The translations under genes were made by a program, and so were the position numbers. DNA of 24,367 nt, taken from positions 1 to 24,367 of the forward strand of contig JAVMKL010000175.1 of assembly GCA_031732875.1 (NCBI GenBank), read 5' to 3'. Each line of letters starts with the position of its first letter. Within the stretch, counting starts at the first letter, position 1. The notes beneath the pieces were generated by a model, which was not told where the DNA came from, made no database searches, and was given only the letters and a program-made list of their open reading frames with translations. Source of the stretch: JAVMKJ01 sp031732875. Its GTDB lineage: Bacteria; Pseudomonadota; Gammaproteobacteria; Competibacterales; Competibacteraceae. Of this stretch, positions 24,129 to 24,367 are shown one piece after another.

Positions 24129-24210
24129 CTGAATCACGGATTGCCACCGATGGCGTGGATCGCACGGACGATTCCGTGTCATCCGGTAATCTGTTTGATC
24201 CGTGATTCAG
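24129..24210. repeat. 82-bp inverted-repeat element with inner hairpin
   Basis: CTGAATCACGGAT (24129-24141) and ATCCGTGATTCAG (24198-24210) are perfect 13-bp inverted repeats. Inside, CACGGA (24163-24168) pairs with TCCGTG (24173-24178) around CGAT, and GCCA with TGGC near 24143-24154. The end sequences are related to the inner stem (CACGGA). It has no open reading frame, so it is a candidate small non-autonomous repeat or structured RNA. Confidence 0.55.
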
Positions 24211-24320
24211 ACGAGGGGGTATCATGCCCGTTCCCAGGTTTCGATCACAGGAAAATTTACGCGAAGCAAGAATTTGACCCTGATTTCCTGAAAGTTGGCG
24301 ACCACCCGGAGTGATCCCGC

Positions 24321-24367
24321 TTGAGCCACCAGCCCACCGCCGAACAACTCGACACATTCGTCGCCAC
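24321..24367 (+). CDS. Possible start of a coding region, cut by the window end
   Basis: A TTG at 24321, with GGAG nine bases upstream, opens LSHQPTAEQLDTFVA (first residue Met if used as start) and stays open to the window end. Third-codon positions are mostly C or G. An in-frame TGA at 24312 means that the gene cannot begin further upstream. Fifteen codons are too few to recognise a family. Confidence 0.35.
   Translation, partial: MSHQPTAEQLDTFVA

Larger units (their letters stand above)
23770..24320. other. Non-coding region rich in nested palindromes
   Basis: About 550 bases with no credible gene. The first 200 are AT-rich, and probably hold the tgpA promoter. From about 23988 to 24210 there is a series of hairpins described separately. 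The remainder shows no structure that I can name. Confidence 0.65.

Overview
The window is GC-rich, densely coding bacterial chromosome and looks gammaproteobacterial. Two arrangements support this: queG divergent from nnrD-tsaE (the yjeS/yjeF/yjeE order of E. coli), and an RpfE-like gene next to recJ (as in the Xanthomonas rpf cluster). A complete RegB/RegA redox two-component pair and a PCu(A)C/SCO copper-delivery set point to a respiratory, metabolically flexible organism. Chromatiales or Competibacter-like lineages would fit, but the genus is a guess. I see no complete insertion sequence, prophage, CRISPR array, rRNA or intact tRNA.

Layout. 1-3760 (+): 3' part of homoserine dehydrogenase, an RpfE-like protein, recJ. 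3787-7878 (-): a MASE1-PAS-GGDEF diguanylate cyclase, an N-formylglutamate amidohydrolase family protein and a dCache membrane sensor. 8381-9787 (+): an FHA-containing sigma54 activator, after a 0.5 kb intergenic region. 9857-11909 (-): a DyP peroxidase and queG. 11979-13922 (+): nnrD and tsaE, meeting a convergent Uma2-family gene. 14675-16604 (-): a four-gene operon of secreted NTF2-like protein, DUF2892 membrane protein, ECF sigma factor and anti-sigma factor. 16910-19305 (-): regB, regA and acpH. 19789-21524: PCu(A)C chaperone and SCO (+), convergent with a small membrane protein with a Met/Cys-rich exported domain (-). 21766-23769 (-): a TgpA-type transglutaminase. 23770-24320: non-coding, rich in nested palindromes; a gene may begin at 24321.

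The most coherent story is at 18.0-21.7 kb. Three near-identical palindromes of the RegA/PrrA type (GCGAC-N-GTCGC) lie upstream of regB, of the PCu(A)C-SCO pair, and of the small membrane protein. RegB keeps the quinone-binding GGxxNPF motif and a cysteine exactly 40 residues after the phosphorylated histidine. I infer a self-regulated redox regulon that controls copper supply to respiratory oxidases.

Other points worth a second look are the dCache sensor that lacks a second membrane helix and ends in a short signalling module, the ECF operon with a secreted NTF2-like protein, a tRNA-Leu-like fragment at about 6.7 kb, and the structured intergenic element at 23.99-24.21 kb.
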